From a virus: DNA of 64,000 nt. The notes beneath the pieces were generated by a model. The model worked only from the letters and a program-made list of their open reading frames with translations, was not told the DNA's origin and did no database searches. The translations under genes and the position numbers were made by a program. Numbering within the stretch: the stretch's first letter is position 1; each line of letters begins with the position of its first letter. Below are positions 48,882-58,243 of this stretch, piece after piece. The stretch covers positions 1 to 64,000 of the IMG/VR virus record IMGVR_UViG_3300030105_002498; one strand, given 5' to 3'.

Positions 48882-50762
48882 ATGAATAGTCATTTTAAAA
48901 ACAAACCGCCTTTAGAGCAAATTAATAGATTGCATAAAGAAATTCATCTTTTGGAAAAAAGGTTAAATGAAAATAGTGGAAACTTTCCCTCAAACTTTAC
49001 CTATAAATCTATTGTATTTGTAGATGCTAGTGGTAATGCAACAGAAGACAATGCTAATTTGAGATTTGAGTCTGCGACAATAGTGGTAGGTGATTATATG
49101 AGATTAGGTTCTAATAGAGTAAGATGGGGGTTAGCTGGAGATAATAATTTTGCAGAAGATTGGGGAGGGGATAGATTTAGAACTAAGCATACCAACAGTA
49201 CTAATGGTGGTTTAACTAACGTCTCTACTACAATTGGAGGTACAGGAGCAGTTCCTACTGAAACATCAAATGGTCAGATATTATTTCAGGACCTATATCG
49301 AACTAGGGATTCTAATAGTGAAAATTATAGAGGTGGTGTAACTACACGTCTTAGTAAAGACGGACCTGCTCATAAACTAAACTGGAAATTCGATAGTGGT
49401 AATCTTGGGGAAACTATACTTGAAATTGGAGGGGAAAATGATACTTTAAAACTTAATAAATACGGTAAAGTAAATCCAACTCAAACTATAGCGAATACTG
49501 GGGGAAATTATACCAATAATTCAACTATTCCATTTTTCAGTAACGAGGGAATATTTACGGAATCCAATGATTTTTTTACTGGGAAAAACACGTCAGGAAG
49601 TGCAAATAGTTTTCTATCAATTGGAGGAGTCAAAAACGTTCCTTTGAATACTGGAAATAGTACTTTCGTAGTTTTTGAAGCTACTAATCCTAGTTATGGA
49701 AATACCTTTGCTGTTACTGATGACCAAACTTTCTTATACAAAGGAGGTCATGGCTACCAAGCTTTTCACATAAGTGTTCATGGGGGAACTGATAACAGAA
49801 ATGCAGCTACCTTTGATCCTGTTGGGAGAGCAGGGGTGAGTCCTGGAGGTTACAGAATATCAGCAGCAACTAATGGAAGTGGAACGGGGTCAACTGGGGA
49901 CTTTCAAGTCTCTATGCTTGCTGAAGTAAATGTTGAAGAGGATGGACTAAATATGAAGTTATCCAATGGTCCTTTTACAAATCAAGATACTTACACATGG
50001 ATAACTCTTTTAGCTAAGAATAAAGCTATCCAGTTTGCTAGATTTAATAGACCAACTTTAGAGCAGACAACTGCTGATACAAATGGTAACTACACCAAAA
50101 GAAGTACTATACCATTCTTTTCTGATGAAGGTATAATTACTGAGAGTCCCACTTTAACGTTTGACACTACTTTAGATTATTTAGTAGTAAAATCCCCGTC
50201 AGAAGATTTTGAATCTAAGTACGGAGGACCTTCTTATGCACATTATCCAGTATCTTCTCATCATTATAGTAATGTAGGTGTATCTTCAAGTAGAAACACA
50301 TACTCTAGAAGTGGAGGTACGGCTGCAATCCCAACAGATGCCCCTAATGCTGTAGTACCTATGATGAATAGATACTATGCAACATTAGGAGGAGCAGAGG
50401 TAATACAAGCTCAAGACGGACTTTATATGTCTGATGTAGCAAATAACGAAGCATTTTGGTGCTGGCAAGGGTCTTCTGGAGCTTACTCTCCTACTGGATC
50501 AAATGTAGTAGGTAGATTACACTCAATAAGTGGAGTATTTGAATTACCTAAATACGGAGCAGGTACAAAAACTGCAACTACTTTAAGTAAGACTCCTTCT
50601 ACGGGTCTTGCACAATTTGCAACAGATGGAACTGTACTTGATAAAGCTATATCTGTACAAGCTAGTACTGCTGCTGCTGCTGCTGATGGTACATTACTTA
50701 CTAATGAAGTTTTCATGGTAACTAATGGAGATGGTACTTCTGCACTACATATTAAAAACTAA
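48882..50762 (+). CDS. Tail fibre-like protein 2, 626 aa
   Basis: N-terminus MNSHFKNKPPLEQINRLHKE resembles the first fibre. It has two internal copies of a block with GNYT, STIPFF and EGI-TES (codons from about 49477 and 50060), glycine-rich beta repeats and a C-terminal KYGAGTKTATTLSKTPSTG segment. Likely tail fibre or spike with a different receptor from fibre 1. Confidence 0.65.
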   Translation: MNSHFKNKPPLEQINRLHKEIHLLEKRLNENSGNFPSNFTYKSIVFVDASGNATEDNANLRFESATIVVGDYMRLGSNRVRWGLAGDNNFAEDWGGDRFRTKHTNSTNGGLTNVSTTIGGTGAVPTETSNGQILFQDLYRTRDSNSENYRGGVTTRLSKDGPAHKLNWKFDSGNLGETILEIGGENDTLKLNKYGKVNPTQTIANTGGNYTNNSTIPFFSNEGIFTESNDFFTGKNTSGSANSFLSIGGVKNVPLNTGNSTFVVFEATNPSYGNTFAVTDDQTFLYKGGHGYQAFHISVHGGTDNRNAATFDPVGRAGVSPGGYRISAATNGSGTGSTGDFQVSMLAEVNVEEDGLNMKLSNGPFTNQDTYTWITLLAKNKAIQFARFNRPTLEQTTADTNGNYTKRSTIPFFSDEGIITESPTLTFDTTLDYLVVKSPSEDFESKYGGPSYAHYPVSSHHYSNVGVSSSRNTYSRSGGTAAIPTDAPNAVVPMMNRYYATLGGAEVIQAQDGLYMSDVANNEAFWCWQGSSGAYSPTGSNVVGRLHSISGVFELPKYGAGTKTATTLSKTPSTGLAQFATDGTVLDKAISVQASTAAAAADGTLLTNEVFMVTNGDGTSALHIKN

Positions 50763-50767
50763 ATAGA

Positions 50768-50974
50768 ATGGAAACATTACTAAAAAATATATTGTGCCAA
50801 ATAGATAGAATGAAAGTTTTAGGAAAAGATGTTGATTCAACTTCCCTAAATCTTTTATCTCTACTATTAAAATATCAGACTTACACTACTGCACACAGTC
50901 TGACTGAGTATTCTGATAAGATAGATAAACTCCTCTTCCAACTTGAAACTTCCTGTTGTAAGATTTCAAAATAA
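50768..50974 (+). CDS. Small coiled-coil protein, 68 aa
   Basis: METLLKNILCQIDRMKVLGK start, leucine-rich helices and a CCKISK end. Lies between fibres 2 and 3; possible fibre chaperone or connector. Function unknown. Confidence 0.5.
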   Translation: METLLKNILCQIDRMKVLGKDVDSTSLNLLSLLLKYQTYTTAHSLTEYSDKIDKLLFQLETSCCKISK

Positions 50975-50980
50975 GTGAAG

Positions 50981-52717
50981 ATGAATGATAATTTTCCAAC
51001 AGGAAACTTTCAAAAACAGATAGAGTGGTTACGAAGACAGATAATTTGCATTAAAACTGATTGCTGTGATGGAGGAGTGAATATATATACTACTTCTCTT
51101 AGTCTTGAAGATGATAGAGAGGTTACTATGGCAGAGAAGAATTTAAGTTTCTTATCTGATACAGGTACATTCTTAGCTAGTGTTACAGGAGGTACTAATA
51201 ACCACTACTTTAAACTAACGAGTACTGGACCTTCTTTACAATACTTTGATGGAGCAGTTAAGAGTTCAGTTGTAGCAACAGTTACAACCTTGGACTTAGC
51301 TTACGTTGATGGTACTGGAACTTCAGCACTCTCTATAAAAGGGACTGGCATAGATTTAACCTTGGGAGCTTCTAAAGACTTGAGGATTAATTCTAATCCA
51401 GGTACAAATGGACAGTTAATGGTTTCTCAAGGACCTAACTTACCTCCAGTATGGTCTACTGTATCTTCTCCTGCAAACAGTAACTATGCTATTGCAGATT
51501 TAGTAGCTGATAATGCTAGAGCACACACCTGGGCAGGATTTAACCTTACTGAGAACTTCACTACAGGAACTAAATTCCTTACTTTTATAAATGGTGCAGC
51601 GATAAATACAATAAGTAATTCGTCAAGTGGTCATGGGACTAGTGTAACTAATGGGACATCTACTTCAGGATTACTAATAGTTCCTGCTCTTTCACAACTC
51701 AATTTTGTAAATGGAGGAGATACTGTTCAAATGTCAGCAAGTTCAGCAGGAGTTTCTATAAATCTTGCAGGGAACACTTCTTTACTAATCAATGCTTCAG
51801 CAGGTGTAGTAGGAGAAGTTCTTACTTCGCAAGGAAGTACTACAGCTCCCATTTGGACTGCTTTACCAGCAAGTGGAAGTAACAATATAAGTTTCATTGC
51901 TTTTGGAACTAATTATAGTATAACAGATGGGGCAGGAACTTTATCAACTCCAATAGTCAATTGGGCATACTCAAATTTGACTGTAACAACCCCTCGTACT
52001 CACACTATTGATGCATTAGTAACTTATAACTTTGGTGCAAATAACCAAGTAAAGAATTTCACTACTGGTGGAATAGACTTTGATGCTATTGATGGAACTG
52101 AAGTAAATGGATTTACATTCCACTCTGGACAAACTTTTATATCTACTGGAATAACTGGAGGAGATTCTACTAGTTTGAACATGATAGGAGGAGCAACTAA
52201 CCTTACTCACACACAAGCTGGAGGCAGAGTTAAAAGCTTATCTTTCCAACTTAACTCAGTTGAGATGTATAGTATTCTAGCAGGGTCAAGTTCAAGAATG
52301 AAATTAGTGACAGAAGAGATTGCACAAATCTTAGTGACAAATGGAACTAAAATTTCAGAAATTGTTATAGACACAAGTACTATCAATCTGAAATTTACTG
52401 GTACAGATTTGAGGTTAAATGGAAGTGCAGGATTAGATGGAGAAGTACTAACTTCAAAAGGACCTGGAGTTGCTCCAGTATGGGGTAAGAAATTAGATTA
52501 CTTTGTTATAGCAGCAGGTGCAGAAACTTTTGTAACAGTTACAGGAGCATCTTTACCAATATTAACTGCTGAAATTTTAGTTACTAAGAATGGAATAGTT
52601 CTTAGACCTGATGCAACAAATGGATATACTCACGTAGCAGCTACAGGAGTTGTCACTTTTAATGGAACAAGTTCTCCTTTAGCAACAAGTGATGAAATCT
52701 ATATACAATATAAATAA
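50981..52717 (+). CDS. Tail fibre-like protein 3, 578 aa
   Basis: Start at 50981 (MNDNFPTGNFQKQIEWLRRQ), since the upstream GTG is weaker. After an IICIKTDCCDGG segment come three copies of a repeat (INS-PGTNGQLMVSQGPNLP, INASAGVVGEVLTSQGSTTA, LNGSAGLDGEVLTSKGPGVA). The C-terminal 60 residues (VIAAGAETFVTVTGASLP) are a beta domain. Fibre protein. Confidence 0.65.
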   Translation: MNDNFPTGNFQKQIEWLRRQIICIKTDCCDGGVNIYTTSLSLEDDREVTMAEKNLSFLSDTGTFLASVTGGTNNHYFKLTSTGPSLQYFDGAVKSSVVATVTTLDLAYVDGTGTSALSIKGTGIDLTLGASKDLRINSNPGTNGQLMVSQGPNLPPVWSTVSSPANSNYAIADLVADNARAHTWAGFNLTENFTTGTKFLTFINGAAINTISNSSSGHGTSVTNGTSTSGLLIVPALSQLNFVNGGDTVQMSASSAGVSINLAGNTSLLINASAGVVGEVLTSQGSTTAPIWTALPASGSNNISFIAFGTNYSITDGAGTLSTPIVNWAYSNLTVTTPRTHTIDALVTYNFGANNQVKNFTTGGIDFDAIDGTEVNGFTFHSGQTFISTGITGGDSTSLNMIGGATNLTHTQAGGRVKSLSFQLNSVEMYSILAGSSSRMKLVTEEIAQILVTNGTKISEIVIDTSTINLKFTGTDLRLNGSAGLDGEVLTSKGPGVAPVWGKKLDYFVIAAGAETFVTVTGASLPILTAEILVTKNGIVLRPDATNGYTHVAATGVVTFNGTSSPLATSDEIYIQYK

Positions 52718-52730
52718 AGTATAGAATTTT

Positions 52731-52761
52731 TTGGACTTTAACTAAAAAATATTTATCTTTG
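52731..52761 (+). promoter_or_regulatory. Bacteroidota-type promoter
   Basis: TTG at 52731-52733 and TATCTTTG at 52754-52761, spacing 20 nt. An ACTGAGGA/TCCTC..AGT hairpin follows at 52768-52788. Drives the holin and phosphoesterase unit. Confidence 0.75.
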
Positions 52762-52832
52762 CGATGTACTGAGGATAGTCCTCCGAGTATTTTCATCAAT
52801 AGAAATCATATCTTAAACTTAAATTTTAAATT

Positions 52833-53093
52833 ATGTCAAAAGCAGAAAGTCCCGTATTAACTTTTCCAGAACCAATTCATCAAAGACTCCTTGAAATCGT
52901 TTTACAAGGCAAGCAGATTGAGCAGGAAAAAAATATTATTTTAGGTACTTACTTCTCAACCCTTAACATCGCAGACCCACAAAGTTACGATATTAATTTG
53001 GAAGCAAATACAATTACCAAACAAGAAAAAGTAGCTTCCGTTCCAGTTCCAGAATCAAAAGCACCTAAACGAAAAAGAAAAACAGTCAATTAA
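52833..53093 (+). CDS. Unknown protein, 86 aa
   Basis: MSKAESPVLTFPEPIHQRLL start, charged C-terminus PKRKRKTVN. No family recognised; immediately upstream of the holin. Confidence 0.55.
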   Translation: MSKAESPVLTFPEPIHQRLLEIVLQGKQIEQEKNIILGTYFSTLNIADPQSYDINLEANTITKQEKVASVPVPESKAPKRKRKTVN

Positions 53094-53094
53094 A

Positions 53095-53622
53095 ATGGTG
53101 TTTAAAGTAGCTTATATAACAAAATTTTTTTTAGGAAAGAAGTCAGTTGTTCTGACTTCTTTCTTACTTAGCCTTTCCCTTGGAGGGATATTAAATCAAG
53201 TTTCAACCCGTGTCTCAACTAAAGACTTAGAAGGTTCAATCTTAGTGCTAGTAATTCTAGTTGGATTAACTGTATTCTTTTCTATTATAGATATGATTAC
53301 AGGAGTTTTAGCTAGACCCAAAGGGTCAAATATTAGTAGTGGTAAATGGGGAAACACAGTAGGAAAACTAGTATCTCTAGTTTTATACTTGAGCTTCAGT
53401 TTATTTCTAATGATTATTTTGTCAGATAATTACTTTGTTTTAGTAGTTCTGTTCTCCCCCTTAGTTTTAAACATCCTCAAAGAATATATAAGTATTGGGG
53501 AAAACTTAGAAAAACTTAATGGAAAAAAGCCTTATTTATTTTCTGTAGTAGATAAGATATTCTTAATGCTAGAAAATAAGTTTTTCACTCACGTCACAGA
53601 AAAAATTAATAAACTAGAATAA
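53095..53622 (+). CDS. Phage holin (holin family 4-like)
   Basis: 175 aa with three to four TM segments (SLGGILNQVSTR after the first, ILVLVILVGLTVFFSIIDM, LVSLVLYLSFSLFLMIIL, VLVVLFSPLVL) and the IDMITGVLARPKGSNISSGK segment typical of this family. It forms membrane holes at the end of infection. The endolysin is on the other strand at 24.6 kb. Confidence 0.8.
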   Translation: MVFKVAYITKFFLGKKSVVLTSFLLSLSLGGILNQVSTRVSTKDLEGSILVLVILVGLTVFFSIIDMITGVLARPKGSNISSGKWGNTVGKLVSLVLYLSFSLFLMIILSDNYFVLVVLFSPLVLNILKEYISIGENLEKLNGKKPYLFSVVDKIFLMLENKFFTHVTEKINKLE

Positions 53623-53623
53623 T

Positions 53624-54886
53624 ATGATTAATAAAGAATTGATTAACCACATACTATCAAACTCAGGACAATTAAGAGATAAGGAAACTTGGTATGATGT
53701 GGGAGAAAAATTTCATGTTACTGCCCCCGATGAAGACAAAGCTAAAATAGACAACACTTACAAGAAAAAAGCCGTAGCCAGGAAAGCTCAACAAATCTGG
53801 CAAAAATATATAGGTCAAAAGAATGACTTGAAATTAGACAGAGAAACTTATGTCAATGGAAAGTTAAAATTCGAGACCTTTAAGAAGAAGCCTGATTCAG
53901 CAGAAATGGATTTTGAAGGCTACAGTTTAGAGAGAGTTACCACCAATCCCTATGGTGGAATGTGGATGAAGTATAAGAAAGATGGACCAACCCCAGACAG
54001 CTTCAAAGAAATCCTAGAAGCTGGAAATATCGAAGCTTGGAATATAGATAGAAATATAATTAAAGGAGAATCAGACTTAATGGTTCTTATCTCTGATACT
54101 CATATTGGAGCGAAATCTAGTAATGGTGAAGCTTACACTAAAGAAGTATATCAAGCTAGATTAAAATCAATCACAGACAATGTAATTAATAATCAAACTG
54201 CACCTTACAAAAGGTTGATAGTAGTTCACTTAGGAGACTGGTTAGATAGTGTATTTACTAATAGTGATTCTAAAACAGGATTGACTACAAGAGGTGGGCA
54301 TGAGATGCCATCTTTATACTCTCCTGTGGAATCTTTTAAGATGGCTTATGAAACTCACCTGAGTTTTATTAAAACACTTAGAGCAGAGGTAGAGCATGAA
54401 TCTATGGAAGTTATAATGATGACCAATGCTAACCATGATTCTGATAGTGCTTTTGCAGCTTCAACTTGTTGTGAAATCCACTTAAAATACTTAGACCCTG
54501 AAATCAAATACACCACTTCAAGAGATTTTATTGAAACTTTGAAGGTGCAAGGAGTGACTATAGGACTTTCACATGGAAAGGACAGAGAGTATTTGAATAG
54601 ACCCTTACCTAGAGTGATGACAGAAAAGGTAGAGAATTACTTAATTTCCTACTGTCTGAATCATAACATTAATCCTAAAGAATTTATTTGTTTATCTGGA
54701 GACCAACATAATTGGTCAGATACTTTCTCACAAAATTTAAGGTATATCAAATGCCCATCTCTTTTTGGGTCTTCAGAGCATTCAGAAATGAATTATGGAA
54801 GGTCTATTATTGGATTTGTAACTGCGGAATTTAAGCCTGGAGCTACAATTAAAAATGGAGTCATTATAAAACCTGAACTATTATAA
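53624..54886 (+). CDS. Metallophosphoesterase (calcineurin-like)
   Basis: 420 aa. The five motifs are seen in order: DTHIG, HLGDWLDS, NANHDSD, SHGKD and SGDQHN. The catalytic metals are held by Asp, His and Asn of these. N-terminal 150 residues are an extra domain without known match. Such phage enzymes may cut nucleotides, DNA repair intermediates or host signal molecules. Confidence 0.85.
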   Translation: MINKELINHILSNSGQLRDKETWYDVGEKFHVTAPDEDKAKIDNTYKKKAVARKAQQIWQKYIGQKNDLKLDRETYVNGKLKFETFKKKPDSAEMDFEGYSLERVTTNPYGGMWMKYKKDGPTPDSFKEILEAGNIEAWNIDRNIIKGESDLMVLISDTHIGAKSSNGEAYTKEVYQARLKSITDNVINNQTAPYKRLIVVHLGDWLDSVFTNSDSKTGLTTRGGHEMPSLYSPVESFKMAYETHLSFIKTLRAEVEHESMEVIMMTNANHDSDSAFAASTCCEIHLKYLDPEIKYTTSRDFIETLKVQGVTIGLSHGKDREYLNRPLPRVMTEKVENYLISYCLNHNINPKEFICLSGDQHNWSDTFSQNLRYIKCPSLFGSSEHSEMNYGRSIIGFVTAEFKPGATIKNGVIIKPELL

Positions 54887-54926
54887 TAGGTGTTTCATTT
54901 ATTGATTAATTTTTGTATATTTACAG

Positions 54927-55631
54927 ATGAAATCACTTAAAAATCAAATACTATTTTTCTTCCAAGATTTAACCTTTGAAGAAAGCACACATAAATACTT
55001 TGTAAAAGGAGACCCACTTGAAAAATCGGTTTCAAAACTGATAAAGGATTTTTGTCCTTTTACTGACTTTAAGAAAATAGCACTAGCTTGTGACAAGAGG
55101 GATAATTTGCCTCTAGGTACAACTAGAACCTTTTGGAAAAACAAGTCAGATGTCTCTTTAGCTCAAGGTAACAAGGCACATTTCTTCGGAGAGTATTATC
55201 CTTTCAGAAGAAAATTGAAACCTACAGATAAACTTGAAGAAGCTGTGGTCAACTTTTGGAATGATCTTCCTGACCACATTCTTCCAGTTTTTACAGAATT
55301 GAAGATGTACCACAAAATAAGAATGTTTGGTGGTATGATGGATATTCTACTTTACAATACAAAGACGAAAAAATTTATTATAGCTGACTACAAAACTAAT
55401 GAAGACCTCTTTAAAAATTTTAAAGGAACAAAGATGACAGGTCTCTTTTCACACTTATTAGACAGTCCATACAACCACTATCAACTTCAATTCAGTTTTT
55501 ATCAGATACTATTTGAACAAACTGGATTAGAAGTAGAAGGTAGAGTTCTAATACATCTCAAGCGAGATGGGACTTATATAATGTATGATACAGATGACTT
55601 AACTAGTACTTTAAAACAATATTTAAAATGA
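54927..55631 (+). CDS. PD-(D/E)XK nuclease
   Basis: 234 aa. GGMMDILLYN..., IIADYKTNED and NHYQLQFSFYQILF give the Asp, D-x-K and QxxxY set of the RecB/Cas4-type nucleases. Second enzyme of this fold in the window, but of another subgroup than that at 2.1 kb. The last 4 nt overlap the fibre gene. Confidence 0.8.
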   Translation: MKSLKNQILFFFQDLTFEESTHKYFVKGDPLEKSVSKLIKDFCPFTDFKKIALACDKRDNLPLGTTRTFWKNKSDVSLAQGNKAHFFGEYYPFRRKLKPTDKLEEAVVNFWNDLPDHILPVFTELKMYHKIRMFGGMMDILLYNTKTKKFIIADYKTNEDLFKNFKGTKMTGLFSHLLDSPYNHYQLQFSFYQILFEQTGLEVEGRVLIHLKRDGTYIMYDTDDLTSTLKQYLK

Positions 55632-57073
55632 AAGAATTTAATCGAGAAACTTTTGAACAACTTCTAAAGACAGTTTCTTGTCTTCAATGTGAAGTAGCTA
55701 AACTTCCCTCTACTCCCAAATTTACTGCTAATAATATTATTGTTGCTAATGCAGCAGGAAACTTATCAGAAGATGTTTCTCAAAGATTTACATACGATCT
55801 CGTTAATGGAATTCTTGATATAAAGAATAGTATAGGTTCTACTGACTACCGAATTCGACATGGAAATGACGGACTTCAATTAAACGGTTATGGTGGAGCA
55901 GGAAATGGATTGGTTAATATAAATCATGCTGCTAGTCGTGGGACTGAAGCAGTTCCAACTTCTATTGTAGGCGATACTGTTAATTCAAGAACTTTATTTT
56001 GGAGTCATGCTAATAATGCAAATGGACTTGCATCTTATAATTTAGTTGGAGAAGCTCACACAGACACTTATGAAAGAAGTGATGGATGGCATGCAGGTGC
56101 TTATACCTGGACAGTTAAACCTATATCAGGTGGAGTAAATTGGTCAACACAGACTGATGTTATGGAACTTACAAGTGTGTCTTTAAGATTGCATAAATAT
56201 GGTTTAGGTAATATTACTTCTGCTTCTATTACTGCTGCTTTAGGGGCATTAGCTAGTGGAGGTCCTGGAGCTGCTGTTGACTCTGATTTTATATTAGGTG
56301 TTAGTAATAATGGACATTTAATTGAAGTTAATAAAACAACCCTTGGTGGTGCTAATCTTTATAATATAGATGGAGAAATAACTGGAAACAGAAATGTGGA
56401 TTTAAGAAGCTTGGACCTAAACTTTAGGAAAGGTGCATCAGGTTCAGAAACTCCATTGATCTCTTTTGATGGAGGTAGTACAAGAGTTATAGTTGGTGGA
56501 ACTACTTCTGAAGGCTTTGGTACACTCCATGTTAAGTCTCAAGGAGCAGGAGATTCACAAGTCTTTATTTGTGGAGATACTACTAATACTGTTATTTTAA
56601 GACTATTAAATAGTGGTACATTCAGACTTGATGCTTATGGTGAAGGTAATAAGAGTGCTGCGGACTTATCAGAAGTTTATACTAATGGAACAATTTTAGC
56701 TCCTGCGGATAATGGAACTATTATTGAAGTGCCTAATCCCGCAGGTGGAACTTATGTTTGGAGGACAACTACTGAAAATTCCAATATTAATAATTGGAGT
56801 CCTACTGCCCTTGACATTAGTAATGTTATTTTAAGAAATGGAACTGGAGCTATCAACTGTACAGGACTAGATGCTACTGATGCAATACAAGGTACTGAGA
56901 AACAAATACATAACAGAGGAACTGGAGTACTTAGTCTTACTAATGCTGATGCATCATCAACTGTTGGGAATAGATTCAGACTCCCTGGAGCAACAACTCA
57001 TGCTATAGCTGTAGATGCTGTGGCTACTGTGATTTATAATGGTACGGACTGGTTTTTAAAATCTTCTTCATAA
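55628..57073 (+). CDS. Tail fibre-like protein 4, 481 aa
   Basis: N-terminus MKEFNRETFEQLLKTVSCLQ with a cysteine pair, then FTANNIIVANAAGNLSEDVS as in the other fibres. KYGLGNITSASITAALGALA and DAYGEGNKSAADLSE repeat the KYG-x-G module. The C-terminus (GNRFRLPGATTHAIAVDAVA) is beta-rich. Fibre or tail-tip adhesin. Confidence 0.65.
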   Translation: MKEFNRETFEQLLKTVSCLQCEVAKLPSTPKFTANNIIVANAAGNLSEDVSQRFTYDLVNGILDIKNSIGSTDYRIRHGNDGLQLNGYGGAGNGLVNINHAASRGTEAVPTSIVGDTVNSRTLFWSHANNANGLASYNLVGEAHTDTYERSDGWHAGAYTWTVKPISGGVNWSTQTDVMELTSVSLRLHKYGLGNITSASITAALGALASGGPGAAVDSDFILGVSNNGHLIEVNKTTLGGANLYNIDGEITGNRNVDLRSLDLNFRKGASGSETPLISFDGGSTRVIVGGTTSEGFGTLHVKSQGAGDSQVFICGDTTNTVILRLLNSGTFRLDAYGEGNKSAADLSEVYTNGTILAPADNGTIIEVPNPAGGTYVWRTTTENSNINNWSPTALDISNVILRNGTGAINCTGLDATDAIQGTEKQIHNRGTGVLSLTNADASSTVGNRFRLPGATTHAIAVDAVATVIYNGTDWFLKSSS

Positions 57074-57780
57074 TGTTAAATAGCGAAGTAATACAAAGAG
57101 TACAAAGCCTGTACTCAAGAGGGGTTCAATCTGATGACACTAGGTTACAGGATAGGCACATATATAATAAACTACTTACGAGTAGAGCTAGACTTTTGGT
57201 CCAAAAGGCTAAGAAGAGGCAGAAGATTAATCAATGGAACTATCAGTTACTACCTTGTGTGGAGATGATTGAAGCTGCAAAACATGAATGTCCTTGCTTA
57301 CCTCCTGTTGGATGTAAGATATTAAGGACTAAAGAAGTGTTACCAAGTGTTTTAACAAACCTGGATTCTCATTTAATACAATCTGTTACTTCAATTGAAG
57401 GGAGTATTGTATTTTCTGAGATAACGTGGAAAGAGATGAAGTACAAAGCAGGGGCAAAATATACTAGATTCAAACCTGAGTATTTTCTCCGTGGAGACTA
57501 TTTATACATTACTACTAAAAATGCTTCAGAAGTTATTTCTATAGAAGCTTTGTTTCAGAATCCAGAGGAGGCTGATACTTTTCCTTCTTACTGTGATGAC
57601 CCAGATTGTACTGACTGTTCAGACTGCACAAGTGTTTTAGATAAAGTATTTCCTCTTGATGATGACTTAATTGATACAGTAGTTGAGATGGCAAATGCAG
57701 AACTTATATCACTCTTTACACAAATGTTAGAAGACAAAACAAATAACTCTTCTGATACAGAAGAACAAAGAACCAAATAA
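57073..57780 (+). CDS. Tail ring protein, 235 aa
   Basis: Helical N-terminus (NSEVIQRVQSLYSRGVQSDD) and a cysteine cluster CDDPDCTDCSDCTS at residues 176-189. Start overlaps fibre 4 by 1 nt. Comparable to crAss-like ring proteins that form the tail tube next to the muzzle gene. Confidence 0.6.
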   Translation: MLNSEVIQRVQSLYSRGVQSDDTRLQDRHIYNKLLTSRARLLVQKAKKRQKINQWNYQLLPCVEMIEAAKHECPCLPPVGCKILRTKEVLPSVLTNLDSHLIQSVTSIEGSIVFSEITWKEMKYKAGAKYTRFKPEYFLRGDYLYITTKNASEVISIEALFQNPEEADTFPSYCDDPDCTDCSDCTSVLDKVFPLDDDLIDTVVEMANAELISLFTQMLEDKTNNSSDTEEQRTK

Positions 57781-58241
57781 TGACAAACATTAGAGACAGT
57801 TATAAATTGTATAAAGAGAGTGTTGATAATCCAGTAGACATTAAGACTTACGTAAAGTTGTCAGGATTGTACAACAAGTTTCTAATGAATAAAGTACTCG
57901 AAGGAGAGACAGTAACACTTCCTTGTAGGCTAGGTAACATCTATGTTGCAGGAAGGAAACAAAAAGTTAGGTTTGATGAAGATGGCAATGTCCAAGGACT
58001 AGCTCCAGATTGGGTAGGTACTAAAAAACTTTGGGAGTCTAATCCAGAAGCAAAAGAAAAGAAACAACTTTTATACCATCTTAATGCTCACACAGATAAT
58101 GTGAGATATAAATATGTATGGAGTAAGAAGGATGTATTAGTAAAAAATAAAACATTGTATTCCTTGAGATTAACCAGGACTAATAAAAGAGCAGTTCATA
58201 AAAGGATAATAGAAGGACAACAATACATAACTAAATATTAA
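57780..58241 (+). CDS. Tail assembly protein, 153 aa
   Basis: MTNIRDSYKLYKESVDNPVD start; rich in Lys/Arg and beta type (LPCRLGNIYVAGRKQKVRF). Similar proteins precede the last ring gene in crAss-like phages; role probably tail completion. Not certain. Confidence 0.55.
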   Translation: MTNIRDSYKLYKESVDNPVDIKTYVKLSGLYNKFLMNKVLEGETVTLPCRLGNIYVAGRKQKVRFDEDGNVQGLAPDWVGTKKLWESNPEAKEKKQLLYHLNAHTDNVRYKYVWSKKDVLVKNKTLYSLRLTRTNKRAVHKRIIEGQQYITKY

Positions 58242-58243
58242 TT

